64,000 nt of DNA from an uncultured Bacteroidales bacterium (GTDB lineage: Bacteria > Bacteroidota > Bacteroidia > Bacteroidales > Paludibacteraceae), in contig CAIUTB010000085.1 in assembly GCA_903901975.1 (NCBI GenBank), forward strand, positions 1 to 64,000, in the 5' to 3' direction. Within the stretch, counting starts at the first letter, position 1. Every line of letters starts with the position of its first letter. A model generated the notes under the pieces. The model did not search any database and had not been told where the DNA came from. It saw only the letters and a program-made list of their open reading frames with translations. The translations under genes were made by a program, and so were the position numbers. Below are positions 1 to 9,300 of the stretch, in pieces.

Positions 1-43
1 CGCCCAAAACTCCCCCTACCACACACAACAATATGACGTACTT

Positions 44-120
44 GTCATTCCGAGTGAAACGAGGAATCTAAAAAAGTATCATTATCACTCCGAACAAAGT
101 CCGGGATACTAAACAGGTAT
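44..120. repeat. REP-like intergenic repeat (probable)
   Basis: The stretch contains ATTCCGAGTGAAACGAGGAAT-type sequence (5-bp arms ATTCC/GGAAT around GAGTGAAACGA), followed by ACTCCGAACAAAGTCCGG. Similar phrases are, from memory, scattered between genes in many Bacteroidota genomes. Only one copy is seen here, so the repeat nature cannot be shown from this window. No gene is seen in positions 1-215. Confidence 0.35.
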
Positions 121-215
121 AAATTTCAAATTGTTTTCAACTAATGTTAGAATAATCTTTCTTTATCAGAGAAAAAATGCGAAATTTGCAGTAATCAAAA
201 AATAATAAACCCCAA

Positions 216-1406
216 ATGAAATCTAAAACTCTTTTTCTCCTTCTTTTGCTTTGCAATTCAGTGCTTGATGCTCAAAGTCTGACATTGAAAGTAAGCAATC
301 CCAACAAATCGGAGCTTAAAAATGCTCCGGTAGTCGTTGTGCTGGATAAATACAAGTCCATTCCGGCAAAAGTTCGGGAAAATCTGGCCGTTTTTGTTGA
401 CGGAAAGCAAATCAGCAGTCAGCTTGATGATTTGAATAACGATAGAATTCCGGATGAACTGGTTTTTCTGGCTGATTTGAAGGCTGGTCAAACACTTCCG
501 GTAAGCGTGAAAACCATTTCGGCGGCACAGCGCGAAAATTTTCCAACTGAAGTATATGCCGATTTAATTCTGAAAGACAAAGATGCTAAATTTCAATTCG
601 TAAAAGAAGTTTCATCCACCAAAAATGATATGTACAACAAACTGCATCATCACGGAGTGGCTTTTGAATCAGCTTTGATTGCATATCGCATCTATTTCGA
701 TAATAAAAGCACTATCGACCTGTACGGCAAAAAGAAACAGCAACTTGAACTGGCTGCAACCGAATGGTATCCAACCGACGAACAGGCAACAGCAGGTTAT
801 GGCGACGATGCATTGCGGGTTTTTGATTTAGTGGGCGTTGGAACGGTAAAAGGCTGGAATGGAACGAAAGCCACACATATCGACAAGTTCGATAAACGTA
901 CTCAACGCATTGTTGCCATCGGAAAACTCCGAACCGTGGTGGAAAGCGAAGTGGAAGGTTGGCAATACGAGGACAAAAAAATAAAGATGACGGTGCGCTA
1001 TATTCTCTATGCCCGCCATCGTGATGCTGTATGCGAAGTTCATGCTTCGGAAGATATTGACAATCTGGCAACCGGTGTTGAAACCATTAAAGGTGGTCCA
1101 ACCTTCAGCGACCAAAAAGGATTAGTTGGCTCGTGGGGAACCGATTTTCCGGTAACCGATACAATTAAATACGAAAAACAAACCGTCGGACTGGGTGTTT
1201 TTGTTCCGCAACCTTATGCAAAAAAACAAGTGGTTCAGGGATTGAATAACCTGATTCTGATGTCTTATAAGAAAGGGGAAACCATTCGCTTTTACTTTAC
1301 TGCAGCCGCCCGCAAAGAAGAAAAAGACCCCTTTACTTCCTCCGAACAATTCTTTGCCTATTTGAAAAATTGGGGAGCAGCTTTGGAACCGGTGGTGATA
1401 AAATAA
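216..1406 (+). CDS. DUF4861 family secreted protein
   Basis: The 396-residue protein starts with a signal peptide (about residues 1-20, hydrophobic LFLLLLLC core, cleavage near DAQS). The rest matches my recollection of the DUF4861 family: an N-terminal beta-rich part with LKVSNPNKSELKNAPVVV, a dipeptide DRIPDELVF in the first third, and a conserved central part with LHHHGVAFESALIAYRIYFD and VKGWNGTK. DUF4861 proteins are often found in Bacteroidota loci for pectin or other uronic-acid polysaccharides; the biochemical role is not known to me. It stands alone here, about 21 kb from the pectin locus, and lacks the pectin operator. It ends before a hairpin that looks like a terminator. Family assignment is fairly firm, function is open. 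Confidence 0.75.
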   Translation: MKSKTLFLLLLLCNSVLDAQSLTLKVSNPNKSELKNAPVVVVLDKYKSIPAKVRENLAVFVDGKQISSQLDDLNNDRIPDELVFLADLKAGQTLPVSVKTISAAQRENFPTEVYADLILKDKDAKFQFVKEVSSTKNDMYNKLHHHGVAFESALIAYRIYFDNKSTIDLYGKKKQQLELAATEWYPTDEQATAGYGDDALRVFDLVGVGTVKGWNGTKATHIDKFDKRTQRIVAIGKLRTVVESEVEGWQYEDKKIKMTVRYILYARHRDAVCEVHASEDIDNLATGVETIKGGPTFSDQKGLVGSWGTDFPVTDTIKYEKQTVGLGVFVPQPYAKKQVVQGLNNLILMSYKKGETIRFYFTAAARKEEKDPFTSSEQFFAYLKNWGAALEPVVIK

Positions 1407-1422
1407 TTATTCATTCAACTTC

Positions 1423-1458
1423 ACAAAGACCGTTGGCATTCCTGCTGACGGTCTTTGT
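1423..1458 (+). terminator. Terminator-like hairpin after the DUF4861 gene
   Basis: Eleven-bp arms ACAAAGACCGT (1423-1433) and ACGGTCTTTGT (1448-1458) start 16 bases after the stop codon. There is no long T run after the stem, so termination strength is uncertain. Confidence 0.55.
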
Positions 1459-1492
1459 TGTATGATAACTTTCGTACCCGCTTAAAAACAAG

Positions 1493-1500
1493 TACCTTTG
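1493..1500 (+). promoter_or_regulatory. -7 box of the helicase promoter
   Basis: TACCTTTG fits the Bacteroidota TAnnTTTG -7 element. It lies 24 bases before ATG 1525. An in-frame TTG at 1498 falls inside the box, so it cannot be the start codon if this promoter is used. The -33 element is weak (CTTTCG near 1468-1473). Confidence 0.6.
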
Positions 1501-1524
1501 CCCCCACAACTAAAAAAACAACCA

Positions 1525-2916
1525 ATGACTTTTGCAGACTTAGGCATTAACGACAATATTATTCAGGCACTGGAGGGAAATAACATAACGCACCCTACCG
1601 ACATTCAGCTTCAGGCCATCCCGCATATTCTTCAGCATGATACCGACCTGGTGGCAGTGGCACAAACAGGTACCGGAAAAACGGCTGCCTTTTGTCTGCC
1701 TATTCTGCAAACCATAGACCCTAAACTTCCGAAAATTCAGGCTTTGGTACTTGTTCCAACCCGCGAACTGGGACAACAAGTCGCACGTGAATTCTTCCTT
1801 TTTTCCAAATACTTGTCGAGGGTATTTGCCGAAGCTGTTTATGGTGGTGCGCCCATTGATGACCAGATTCAAAAGCTTCAGCGAGCCACGCATGTGGTGG
1901 TGGCAACTCCGGGTCGCTTGATTGATTTATTGGAACGAAAAGCCTTAAGTCTGGAAGAGTTGAAATATCTGGTGCTCGATGAAGCCGATGAGATGATGAA
2001 TATGGGTTTCAAAACGGAGATTGACACGATTTTGAAATCCTGCAAAACGAACACGACCAAAATGCTTTTTACAGCTACCATGCCCGGCGACGTTAAACAG
2101 ATTATTCATGATTATCTGCGCCCCGATTTTACGGAGATACGCATCAATGCGGAAGAATTTGTGAATCAGAAAATCGAACACGAATACCTTATTTACAAAC
2201 AAGGGCATAAACTGGAATACCTGAAAGCATTTCTGGCAGAGCGACAAGAGCAACGGGGAATTGCATTTTGCCGTACTAAAATTGCTGCTAAGCGACTGGC
2301 AAAACAGCTCGCCGGATTTGAAGTAGTGGCCGACGCACTACACGGAAATTTAAATCAGGAAATGCGCGACAAAGTGATGCGCGGATTCAAAAAAGGTCGG
2401 ATAAATCTGTTGGTGGCTACCGATATTGCTGCCCGTGGTATTGACGTGAAGGATCTCGATTATATTATCCATTACCACCTACCCGAAAAAACCGAACATT
2501 ACACTCACCGTAGTGGACGAACAGCACGTGCCGGGAAATCGGGAATTTCAATCTGTTTAGTCAAAACAGAAGAATTAGAGGACATTAAAACACTGGAAAC
2601 GGAACTTAACATACAGTTTACAGCCCTGAGCATTCAACCAAAAGCGGAAAAACCCAGTGCTCCAATAACCATTTACGTGAATATCGGCTTTGGACAAGGT
2701 TTTACGAAAGGCAATCTGCGTGAATTTCTGGTAGAAGAGGCCGGACTGAATATGGACGATATTCAAAACATTGTGGTAGAAGATAACCGCTCGTATTTTG
2801 ATGTTCCGCAGAAATTTGAGCAACAAATATATATCAATCTCAAAGGCTTTAAACTGGCACACCGCAACCTGAAATTCAGTTTAGATGAGGAAAAAAGCAA
2901 GCGAAATATATACTAA
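1525..2916 (+). CDS. DEAD-box ATP-dependent RNA helicase
   Basis: This 463-residue helicase should unwind RNA duplexes, probably in ribosome assembly or mRNA turnover. Motifs in order are the Q motif (THPTDIQLQAIP), Walker A AQTGTGKT, PTRELGQQ, TPGRL, DEAD in VLDEADEMMNMGF, TATMP in place of SAT, ARGIDVKDLDYIIHY and HRSGRTARAG. The last 80 residues (from about PITIYVNIGFGQGF) look like a DbpA-type RNA-binding domain. I chose ATG 1525 (MTFADLG) because the alternative TTG nine codons upstream lies in the -7 box. Length and domain order are normal for Bacteroidota DEAD/DbpA helicases. It is monocistronic and convergent with the metal-efflux operon. Confidence 0.93.
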   Translation: MTFADLGINDNIIQALEGNNITHPTDIQLQAIPHILQHDTDLVAVAQTGTGKTAAFCLPILQTIDPKLPKIQALVLVPTRELGQQVAREFFLFSKYLSRVFAEAVYGGAPIDDQIQKLQRATHVVVATPGRLIDLLERKALSLEELKYLVLDEADEMMNMGFKTEIDTILKSCKTNTTKMLFTATMPGDVKQIIHDYLRPDFTEIRINAEEFVNQKIEHEYLIYKQGHKLEYLKAFLAERQEQRGIAFCRTKIAAKRLAKQLAGFEVVADALHGNLNQEMRDKVMRGFKKGRINLLVATDIAARGIDVKDLDYIIHYHLPEKTEHYTHRSGRTARAGKSGISICLVKTEELEDIKTLETELNIQFTALSIQPKAEKPSAPITIYVNIGFGQGFTKGNLREFLVEEAGLNMDDIQNIVVEDNRSYFDVPQKFEQQIYINLKGFKLAHRNLKFSLDEEKSKRNIY

Positions 2917-2925
2917 AATATGATT

Positions 2926-2960
2926 CAACTTTTCCAAAGTTTTGAACATTGGAAAAGTTG
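2926..2960. terminator. Bidirectional terminator hairpin between convergent genes
   Basis: Perfect 12-bp arms CAACTTTTCCAA (2926-2937) and TTGGAAAAGTTG (2949-2960) with an 11-base loop lie between the helicase stop at 2916 and the cusB stop at 2970. The symmetry and convergent position suit termination from both sides. Confidence 0.65.
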
Positions 2961-2969
2961 ACAATAAAA

Positions 2970-4253
2970 TTACTGGTTCATCATACTCGGCTTACCTGCC
3001 AGCTGTGCAGCAGCGTCCACACTAAACGTGCCATCAGTTACAATTTCTTCACCTTCTTTCAAGCCTCCGAGTACCACATAACTGTTACCCAACATAGGTC
3101 CAAGTTCAATTTCCCGCATCTTGAAGTTGACACCTTCGTCGGCAGATTGCTTTACATACACAATGGAGCGTTTTCCTGTCCACAAAACTGCCGAACGTGG
3201 TATAACCAACTTATTTTTGAACTCGTTCAGATTGGCTTTTACTACACCTGTTGCAAACATTTCGGGCTTTAATTTTCCGTTAGTGTTATTTATTTCTACT
3301 CGGACTTTGGCCACACGATTCACCGGATCGATAACGGGGTCGATAAACTGAATATTAGCTGAAAAGTTAGTTCCGGGCAAGGCTTGCAAGCCAAAGGAAA
3401 TAGTATTACCCACTTGGAGAAAAGGCAAATCGCTTTCGTAGGCATCAAACAGTACCCAAATATTCGTGAGATTGGCAATATCGAACAACACGCTACCTTC
3501 TGATACATGATCGCCAGTATTTACTCGCTTTGCAGTCACAATTCCAGAAGTATTGGAATACACTTCAAAATTAGTTTTTACCTTTCCTGATTTCTCAATT
3601 TGTACAATCTGATTCTCAGTAAGCATCCATTGCATCAACTTTTGCATAGCTGCGTCGTAAATCTCAGGTTGAGTTTTTTTGCTTTTGGCTGCTTCAATCA
3701 ATTCCTGCTGAGCAGTGATCAGTTCGGGCGAATATATCAGAGCGAGCAATTGTCCTTTGCGTACCGGTTCACCTGTAAAGTTCACAAATAATTTATCAAC
3801 ACGACCACCAATATGTGCTACCTGATTTTGCAACAAACGTTCGTCTGCCTGCACTTTACCGTATAACCGAACTTCTTTCGTAGGTTTTTGATAACTCACA
3901 ATAGAAGTTGTAACATTGGCCAGTTCGGCAGCTTCCTTGCTGAAATGAACTACATTTGAATCAACTTTTGCTTCACTTTGTTTCAATGGAATTAAATCCA
4001 TGCCGCAAATTGGGCATTTACCGTCTTTATCCTTCCGAATTTGTGGGTCCATAGAGCAAGTCCAGATTTGTTTCTTAGTCTCAGTTGTTTGTTGCTTATC
4101 ATTTTTTTTATCAGTTGAATGAAAGAAAAGCCAACCGAGAAAAAGTCCGGCAAGAAGTAAAAGAAGACCCTTAAGCCACGATTTGCCCCCTAACCCCCTG
4201 AAGGGGGAACTGAAGTTAGTTTCGTCTCCTATGTTTTTTTTATCTTTAATCAT
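2970..4253 (-). CDS. cusB: CusB-like periplasmic adaptor of heavy-metal RND efflux
   Basis: This 427-residue membrane-fusion protein should link the CusA-type pump to the TolC-type channel. It has one N-terminal membrane segment (about residues 25-44), then a heavy-metal-binding HMBD module (WTCSMDPQIRKDKDGKCPICGMDLIP, residues 64-89, written here in part), then the barrel-sandwich and beta-barrel regions (ALIYSPELITAQQELI, GDHVSEGSVLFDIANL, RVAKVRVEIN) and the membrane-proximal end (GLKEGEEIVTDG). I place the start at ATG 4253; a TTG 33 bases upstream is an alternative. Residues 14-23 (FSSPFRGLGG) are encoded by one arm of a REPIN-like repeat, so the cytoplasmic N-terminus appears to have been extended by the repeat. 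It is last in the operon, 45 bp after the TolC gene. Confidence 0.9.
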   Translation of the reverse strand: MIKDKKNIGDETNFSSPFRGLGGKSWLKGLLLLLAGLFLGWLFFHSTDKKNDKQQTTETKKQIWTCSMDPQIRKDKDGKCPICGMDLIPLKQSEAKVDSNVVHFSKEAAELANVTTSIVSYQKPTKEVRLYGKVQADERLLQNQVAHIGGRVDKLFVNFTGEPVRKGQLLALIYSPELITAQQELIEAAKSKKTQPEIYDAAMQKLMQWMLTENQIVQIEKSGKVKTNFEVYSNTSGIVTAKRVNTGDHVSEGSVLFDIANLTNIWVLFDAYESDLPFLQVGNTISFGLQALPGTNFSANIQFIDPVIDPVNRVAKVRVEINNTNGKLKPEMFATGVVKANLNEFKNKLVIPRSAVLWTGKRSIVYVKQSADEGVNFKMREIELGPMLGNSYVVLGGLKEGEEIVTDGTFSVDAAAQLAGKPSMMNQ

Positions 4254-4325
4254 TTTAGCTTTATTTTTATTCGTTATAATTATCAATAGTAATATTTCTT
4301 ATTCCCCCTTCAGGGGGTTAGGGGG
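4186..4325. repeat. REPIN-like inverted doublet spanning the tolC-cusB junction
   Basis: A 22-nt GC-rich palindromic unit (begins CCCCCTAACCCCC, ends TGAAGGGGG) lies at 4186-4207. Its exact reverse complement lies at 4304-4325. Each copy can fold by itself (CCCCC-TGAA-GGGGG) and the two can pair over the 96 bases between. The left copy is translated into CusB residues 14-23, the right copy into the last residues and the stop of the TolC homologue. A second doublet of almost the same total length is at 11278-11416. Confidence 0.75.
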
Positions 4326-5879
4326 CAGTTCAGGGATTATCAATCGTTTTATCAATGTTTCCGCCTTATTATATTCTAGCACTGCTTCCACCTGCTTTAA
4401 CTCATAGTCGAGCAATTGCTGGCGAATTCGCAGAATATCGCTTAAGCCGGAAGCTGAGGATGTAAATAATTTAATGGTAATATCCAGCGATTTCTTAGCC
4501 AACTGGCTTTGACTTTCATACAATTTCAAACGTCGCCCGGCATCGTAGTACTGTTGCAATGCCTCATAATACTGTGATTGCAGCATATTAGCCGTTGCCT
4601 GATAGTTTTGCTTCGAAGCCGTTTTCAAAAACTTGGTTTCTGCTTGCATAGCCTTGTATTTCTCACGATAAATGGGTAAGGTCAGCGTGAGCATGGGCAT
4701 AATCATATCCTGACCGTTCATGGCCGAAGTGGACATTTCACTTTTAGAAATAATGGAATAATTTAGTCCCACTCCCACCATGGGTAGTCCCATTTGTTTC
4801 TGCATTTTAGTGCGAGCAGTAAGCGATTGTTGCTCGTACGCCAACATGACCAACATCGGATTCCGTATAAACATAGAATCAGTAACCGACAAATAAGCAA
4901 TTACCAAGGGTTCGACTGGCAAAAACTCAACTCTAGCAACCTGTGTTTTTTGAGGACGGTTCAACAAACTATTAAAGCGCGCCATTGCCACTTGCTCTTC
5001 GTTTCTCAAAGAAGCTATATTATCTTCCAAACTTGCCGCTTCAATTTGAATCTGATATACTTCGGACAAGCCTGAAGTTATTGTTGCAGAACTCATAGTA
5101 GCCGATGAAGTTGCAGGACGGGAAGCCGTTGAAGCTCCTGAACCATCACTCATAGAATTCATACCCAAAGAAACTGAAGTCGTTGATTGAATACCATTGC
5201 CCGACATATTTCTACCTGAAACAGCAGAACTGCCACCCGTAGAACCCGACCGAAACTTTACCAAGGTAAGCCGTTCAATAGTTTTCAAAAGTTCCAGGTT
5301 TTTTTCCGAAATACGAATATTCTGACGAACCTTGTACAAATCGAACCAAACGAGCTGTACATCATAAAACACTTGTAACTTTGCATCTCTGAAAGCTTCG
5401 AACTTCATTTTTGCCATCAGACTCATTTCATCCTTTGCATTTTTAAGTACACCAAACCATGGAAACATTTGCATCAGTTTAATATCCGCCACCTGATAAC
5501 CGGCCATCAACTCCATAGGACTCAGAAAAACGCCCATTTCCAATTGCGGATCCGGCAAACTGCCTACCTGTGGCACTTTTTGCAACGAAGCCTGATATTC
5601 ATTGTATCGTTGCAAAACAGTAGGGTTATTCTTTGTAGCCAGCTCAAGATAATGCATCAGCGAATCATTCTGAGAATATATTGAAATACATGGAAATAGG
5701 AAATAGGAAATAAATAGAAATACTCTAAGACTCTTCGAAATATTTTGAAATACATGGAAATACTCACATACATTTCTATCTATTTCAAGTACATCCATAT
5801 ATTTGAAAGTATTTCTGTATGTTTCTATATCTCCTTCTATTTCTATTTTTCTATTATTATTATTTTTTTTCATTTTCAT
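4299..5879 (-). CDS. TolC-family outer-membrane channel (CusC-like) with repeat-derived N-terminus
   Basis: The protein is the presumed outer-membrane exit duct of the efflux complex. TolC features are seen from about residue 70 (LELATKNNPTVLQRYNEYQASLQKVPQVG, in part; LPDPQLEMGVFLSP) to the long helices near the C-terminus (LFTSSASGLSDILRIRQQLLDYELKQ). The export signal is the hydrophobic stretch LRVFLFISYFLFPCISIYSQ at about residues 50-69, unusually deep in the protein. The preceding 49 residues (for example KIEIEGDIETY) are encoded by the left repeat tract of the adjacent FHB element. A Ser/Gly/Met-rich insert is at about residues 218-275. The last eight residues (PPNPLKGE) come from a REPIN arm. 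ATG 5879 overlaps the FHB gene by 20 bases; ATG 5873 and ATG 5798 are other possible starts. Confidence 0.82.
   Translation of the reverse strand: MKMKKNNNNRKIEIEGDIETYRNTFKYMDVLEIDRNVCEYFHVFQNISKSLRVFLFISYFLFPCISIYSQNDSLMHYLELATKNNPTVLQRYNEYQASLQKVPQVGSLPDPQLEMGVFLSPMELMAGYQVADIKLMQMFPWFGVLKNAKDEMSLMAKMKFEAFRDAKLQVFYDVQLVWFDLYKVRQNIRISEKNLELLKTIERLTLVKFRSGSTGGSSAVSGRNMSGNGIQSTTSVSLGMNSMSDGSGASTASRPATSSATMSSATITSGLSEVYQIQIEAASLEDNIASLRNEEQVAMARFNSLLNRPQKTQVARVEFLPVEPLVIAYLSVTDSMFIRNPMLVMLAYEQQSLTARTKMQKQMGLPMVGVGLNYSIISKSEMSTSAMNGQDMIMPMLTLTLPIYREKYKAMQAETKFLKTASKQNYQATANMLQSQYYEALQQYYDAGRRLKLYESQSQLAKKSLDITIKLFTSSASGLSDILRIRQQLLDYELKQVEAVLEYNKAETLIKRLIIPELPPNPLKGE
5670..5850. repeat. Left arm of FHB element 1 (degenerate word repeats)
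   Basis: The tract is built from variants of GAAATACATGGAAATA and ATTTCTATCTATTTCAAG. The complementary words occur at 6262-6360 on the other side of the FHB gene, so the two form a degenerate inverted pair. This arm is also the coding sequence for the first 50 or so residues of the TolC homologue. Confidence 0.65.
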
Positions 5880-6252
5880 TTTTTGTAAACTTTATAAAGT
5901 TATTCAACTTTATCTGAAGATCTTTTGAAATAGATTTATACTCGTCAAAGACTTGCTGGTTTATTTTATTTCGTTCAAATAATAATTCAAGCCAATGATC
6001 AGTCGATTCAGATTGAGAAGCCCGGGCATTATAATAAAACCTGACTTTATCCAAAAAGTGAAAACGACTATATCCTTCAGCAATGTTAGCTCCAATAGAA
6101 TCCGTAGCTCTAATAAATTGGTCTCCTATAATTTTCTTCTCTTCAAAAGACATTTTAGAATAAATATCCCATGCAATTGTGGAAAGCTTCCGTGACAATT
6201 GATAGACTTGTAAATCCTTAATCGTGATAAAAGTTTTAGTTTCCATTTTCAA
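5860..6252 (-). CDS. Four-helix-bundle protein (23S rRNA intervening-sequence protein family)
   Basis: The 130-residue protein is predicted all-helical and carries the family signature near residues 46-66: DQFIRATDSIGANIAEGYSR. This matches the FHB/S23 family (PF05635, TIGR02436), first known from ORFs inside 23S rRNA intervening sequences; its molecular function is not established. The gene lies between cusA and the TolC gene, where conserved efflux operons have no such gene, and is flanked by inverted word-repeat tracts. It overlaps the TolC reading frame by 20 bases, so translation may be coupled. A second in-frame ATG lies two codons downstream. The C-terminus is a low-complexity KFTKNENEKK tail next to the repeat tract. 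Confidence 0.85.
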   Translation of the reverse strand: MKMETKTFITIKDLQVYQLSRKLSTIAWDIYSKMSFEEKKIIGDQFIRATDSIGANIAEGYSRFHFLDKVRFYYNARASQSESTDHWLELLFERNKINQQVFDEYKSISKDLQIKLNNFIKFTKNENEKK

Positions 6253-6261
6253 AATTATTTA

Positions 6262-6360
6262 ATTTTCAAACAATGTATTTCAATTGTAGAAATAATATCT
6301 TTCAATCATATTTCAATCTATTTCAATTCATTACAACTGTATTTCTATCTTATTTCAATG
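6262..6360. repeat. Right arm of FHB element 1
   Basis: Contains repeated words such as TATTTCAATCTATTTCAATTC and TATTTCTATCTTATTTCAATG-type sequence, complementary to words of the 5670-5850 tract. It runs into the 3' end of cusA, so the last residues (NTLK) and the TAA stop of CusA are made from this tract. Confidence 0.62.
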
Positions 6361-9300
6361 TATTCTCTCTCCACATGGCCTGAAACAGCGGTACCACAAA
6401 AATGGTCATTACCTGAATAATCATTCCTCCAAAAGTTGGAATAGCCATTGGCACCATTATGTCCGCACCCTTTCCGGTGGAAGTAAGTACCGGCAACAGC
6501 GCAATTACCGCCACAGCCGTAGTCATCATAGCCGGACGAACCCGCTTTTTTCCGGCTTCTATCACCGCTTCACGTACTTCATGTACCGTTTTGGGTTTCT
6601 TATCTTCGAACACCTGATGAATATATGTTCCCATAATCACACCGTCGTTGGTGGCAATTCCAAACAGGGCAATAAACCCAACCCAGACCGCCACACTCAA
6701 ATTTATCGGGTGCATTTGGAACAGATCGCGCAGGTTCATTCCGGCAATGGAGAAGTTCAGAAACCAATCCTGTCCGTAGAGCCAAAGCATGATAAATCCA
6801 CCTGCAAATGCTACAAATACCCCAGAGAAATGGATAAAGGAAGCTGTCACCGTTTTAAACTGAAAGTACAGAAGCAATAGAATCAGCAATAAACTAATCG
6901 GAATAACTATCGATAAGCGTTCCGTTGCCCGAATCTCATTTTCGTAGTTTCCGGCAAATTTGTAGGTCACACCGGTAGGCAATTTCAATTCACCCGAATC
7001 CAACTTTTTCTTCAGCATATCAGATGCTTCGTTCACCACATCCACTTCGGCTTTGCTTTCCAGCTTGTCGAAAATGACATAACCCACCAAAAACGTATTT
7101 TCGGTTTTAATCATTTGCGCACCGCGTGTATAATTGATATCGGCAAGTTCGCTCAATGGAATTTGAGTTCCGTTCATTGCGGGAATCAGAATTCGTTTAA
7201 TATCTTCGGGATTGTCGCGCAACTCACGGGCATAGCGCACCCGCATCGGGAAGCGTTCACGTCCTTCCACCGAAGTACTCAAGGCCATACCACCCATAGC
7301 TACCTGCAGGATTTCCTGCACATCACTCACGGTCATTCCGTAACGCGCCATGTTTTCGCGGTTGAGTTTTATTTCCAGGTAAGGCGCACCCACTGCTCGG
7401 TCGTAAAACACCGACGAAGCTTTGACTGACGGAACATGCTTCAAGGCTTTTTCGAACTGCATACCGGCTTTTTCAATCGATTCTAAATCCGGTCCGTAAA
7501 TTTTCAAGCCCATCGGCGCCCGCATTCCGGTAGAAAGCATCACCAAGCGAGTTTCAATCGGCTGGAGTTTGGGAGCAGAAGTCAAGCCGGGAATATCGGT
7601 CACTTTTACGATTTCGTTCCAAATATCGTTCGGTTTTTTAATCTGCGACCGCCACTGGCGGAAATATTCTCCACCTTTATCAATAATCAAATAATCAGGA
7701 ATATTTTTAGATATATCTTGAAATACATTGAAATACATTGAAATATCAGTATAGGTTGTTTTAGAAGTAAATTCTTTATCATTTGCACTAAAATGAAACA
7801 CTTCTTTTTCTTTATCAAAAGTTATTTCCTTTATATTATTTAAATCTATTATATTTCCACCTATTTCTATTTTATTTCCACTTATTTCTATTTTGTTTCC
7901 ACCTGTTTCTATTTTATTTCCACTTATTTCTATTTTATTTCTATCAATTTCCTTTTTTATCTTTTTAGTATTTAAAATATAACTTCCATTTTTATTTGTT
8001 CTAAATCGTTCGCGATGACCTTCGTTGTTCAGAATATATTCGGAACGATAATTAATGGTATTTTCGAACATCTGCACCGGAGCCGGATCGAGCGCAGAAT
8101 TCACGCGTCCCCATTTGCCCACCGCTACTTCCACTTCTGGAATGGAAGCCAACCGTTTATCAAGTGTTTCGATATATTGCAGGTTCTTTTCGATACTAGA
8201 GTGCGGCATGCTGGTTGGCATCAATAGATACGAACCTTCGTTGAGCGACGGCATAAACTCTTTGCCTGTTCCCGGAAATGCTTTAGCAGGTGCATTCCAC
8301 CCTATCTTTTCAAAACCGGTAGCAACCGGTCCGAACAATTTATCGAATCCTTGCCAAACCAGCAATCCGAAGAATAAAGTAAAAGCAGGCAGTATCAGGA
8401 ATTTCCATTTATGAATCAATGCCGAACGCAGAATCGGTTCGTAGAAATGAACCATCGTCATTAATGCACCCAGAATAACCGCAACGATGCCCGTCACGAA
8501 CAGGAAGTTGACGAATAAGCTGTTATGCGCGCCCAATGGTAGCCACTCCATGGACAAATAATACAACGCTACCAAAACGGTTATGCCGATATTGATATAG
8601 TTTGGATATTCTTTTCGCTCTTTAGGCCAACGGTAATCCTGCAGGTTATTGATTCCCAAAGCTACCAACGCCAATGCCGGCCAAACCTGCCAGATAGCGA
8701 CGAACAATAGTCCGGCAATGATTAATCCTGCATTAAAATAGCGGCGAAGCTTCTTCGTATCTATCCGTATATCAAAAATGATATGCACCAGGGTTGGTAA
8801 CACCACGATACCAAGGATAAAAGCCGACAACAGGGCAAACGTTTTGGTAAACGCGAGCGGGTGAAACAGTTTTCCTTCGGCTGCTTCCATGGCAAAAACC
8901 GGCAAGAAGCTGACAATAGTGGTAGCGATGGAAGTCACTACCGCAGCACGCACTTCAGTTGTGGCAAGGTAAATGACATTCATCAATTCTTTACCACGAA
9001 TGCCTTTGTTCTCGGGCATTTCGAGATGCCGCAGGATATTCTCCACATCCACAATCCCAATATCCACCATCACTCCAATGGCAATAGCAATACCGGACAA
9101 GGCAACGATATTGGCATCCACATGGAAAAAATGCATTAGAATAAAAGTCATCAGCACGCCCAGCGGCAACAATCCGGCAACGATGACCGAAGCCCTAAGA
9201 TTGAGCACCAACACAATAATAACAATGATGCTAATCAGAATTTCGTGCGAAAGAGTTGACTCAAGCGTTCCAATGGTTTCTTTTATCAGCCCGGTACGGT

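Noticed and set aside
1498-1524. TTG start of the helicase
   Set aside because: The TTG is part of the -7 box TACCTTTG.
7852-7935. CRISPR-like or separate non-coding repeat
   Set aside because: The units are contiguous, 21 bp, and lie in the open cusA frame.
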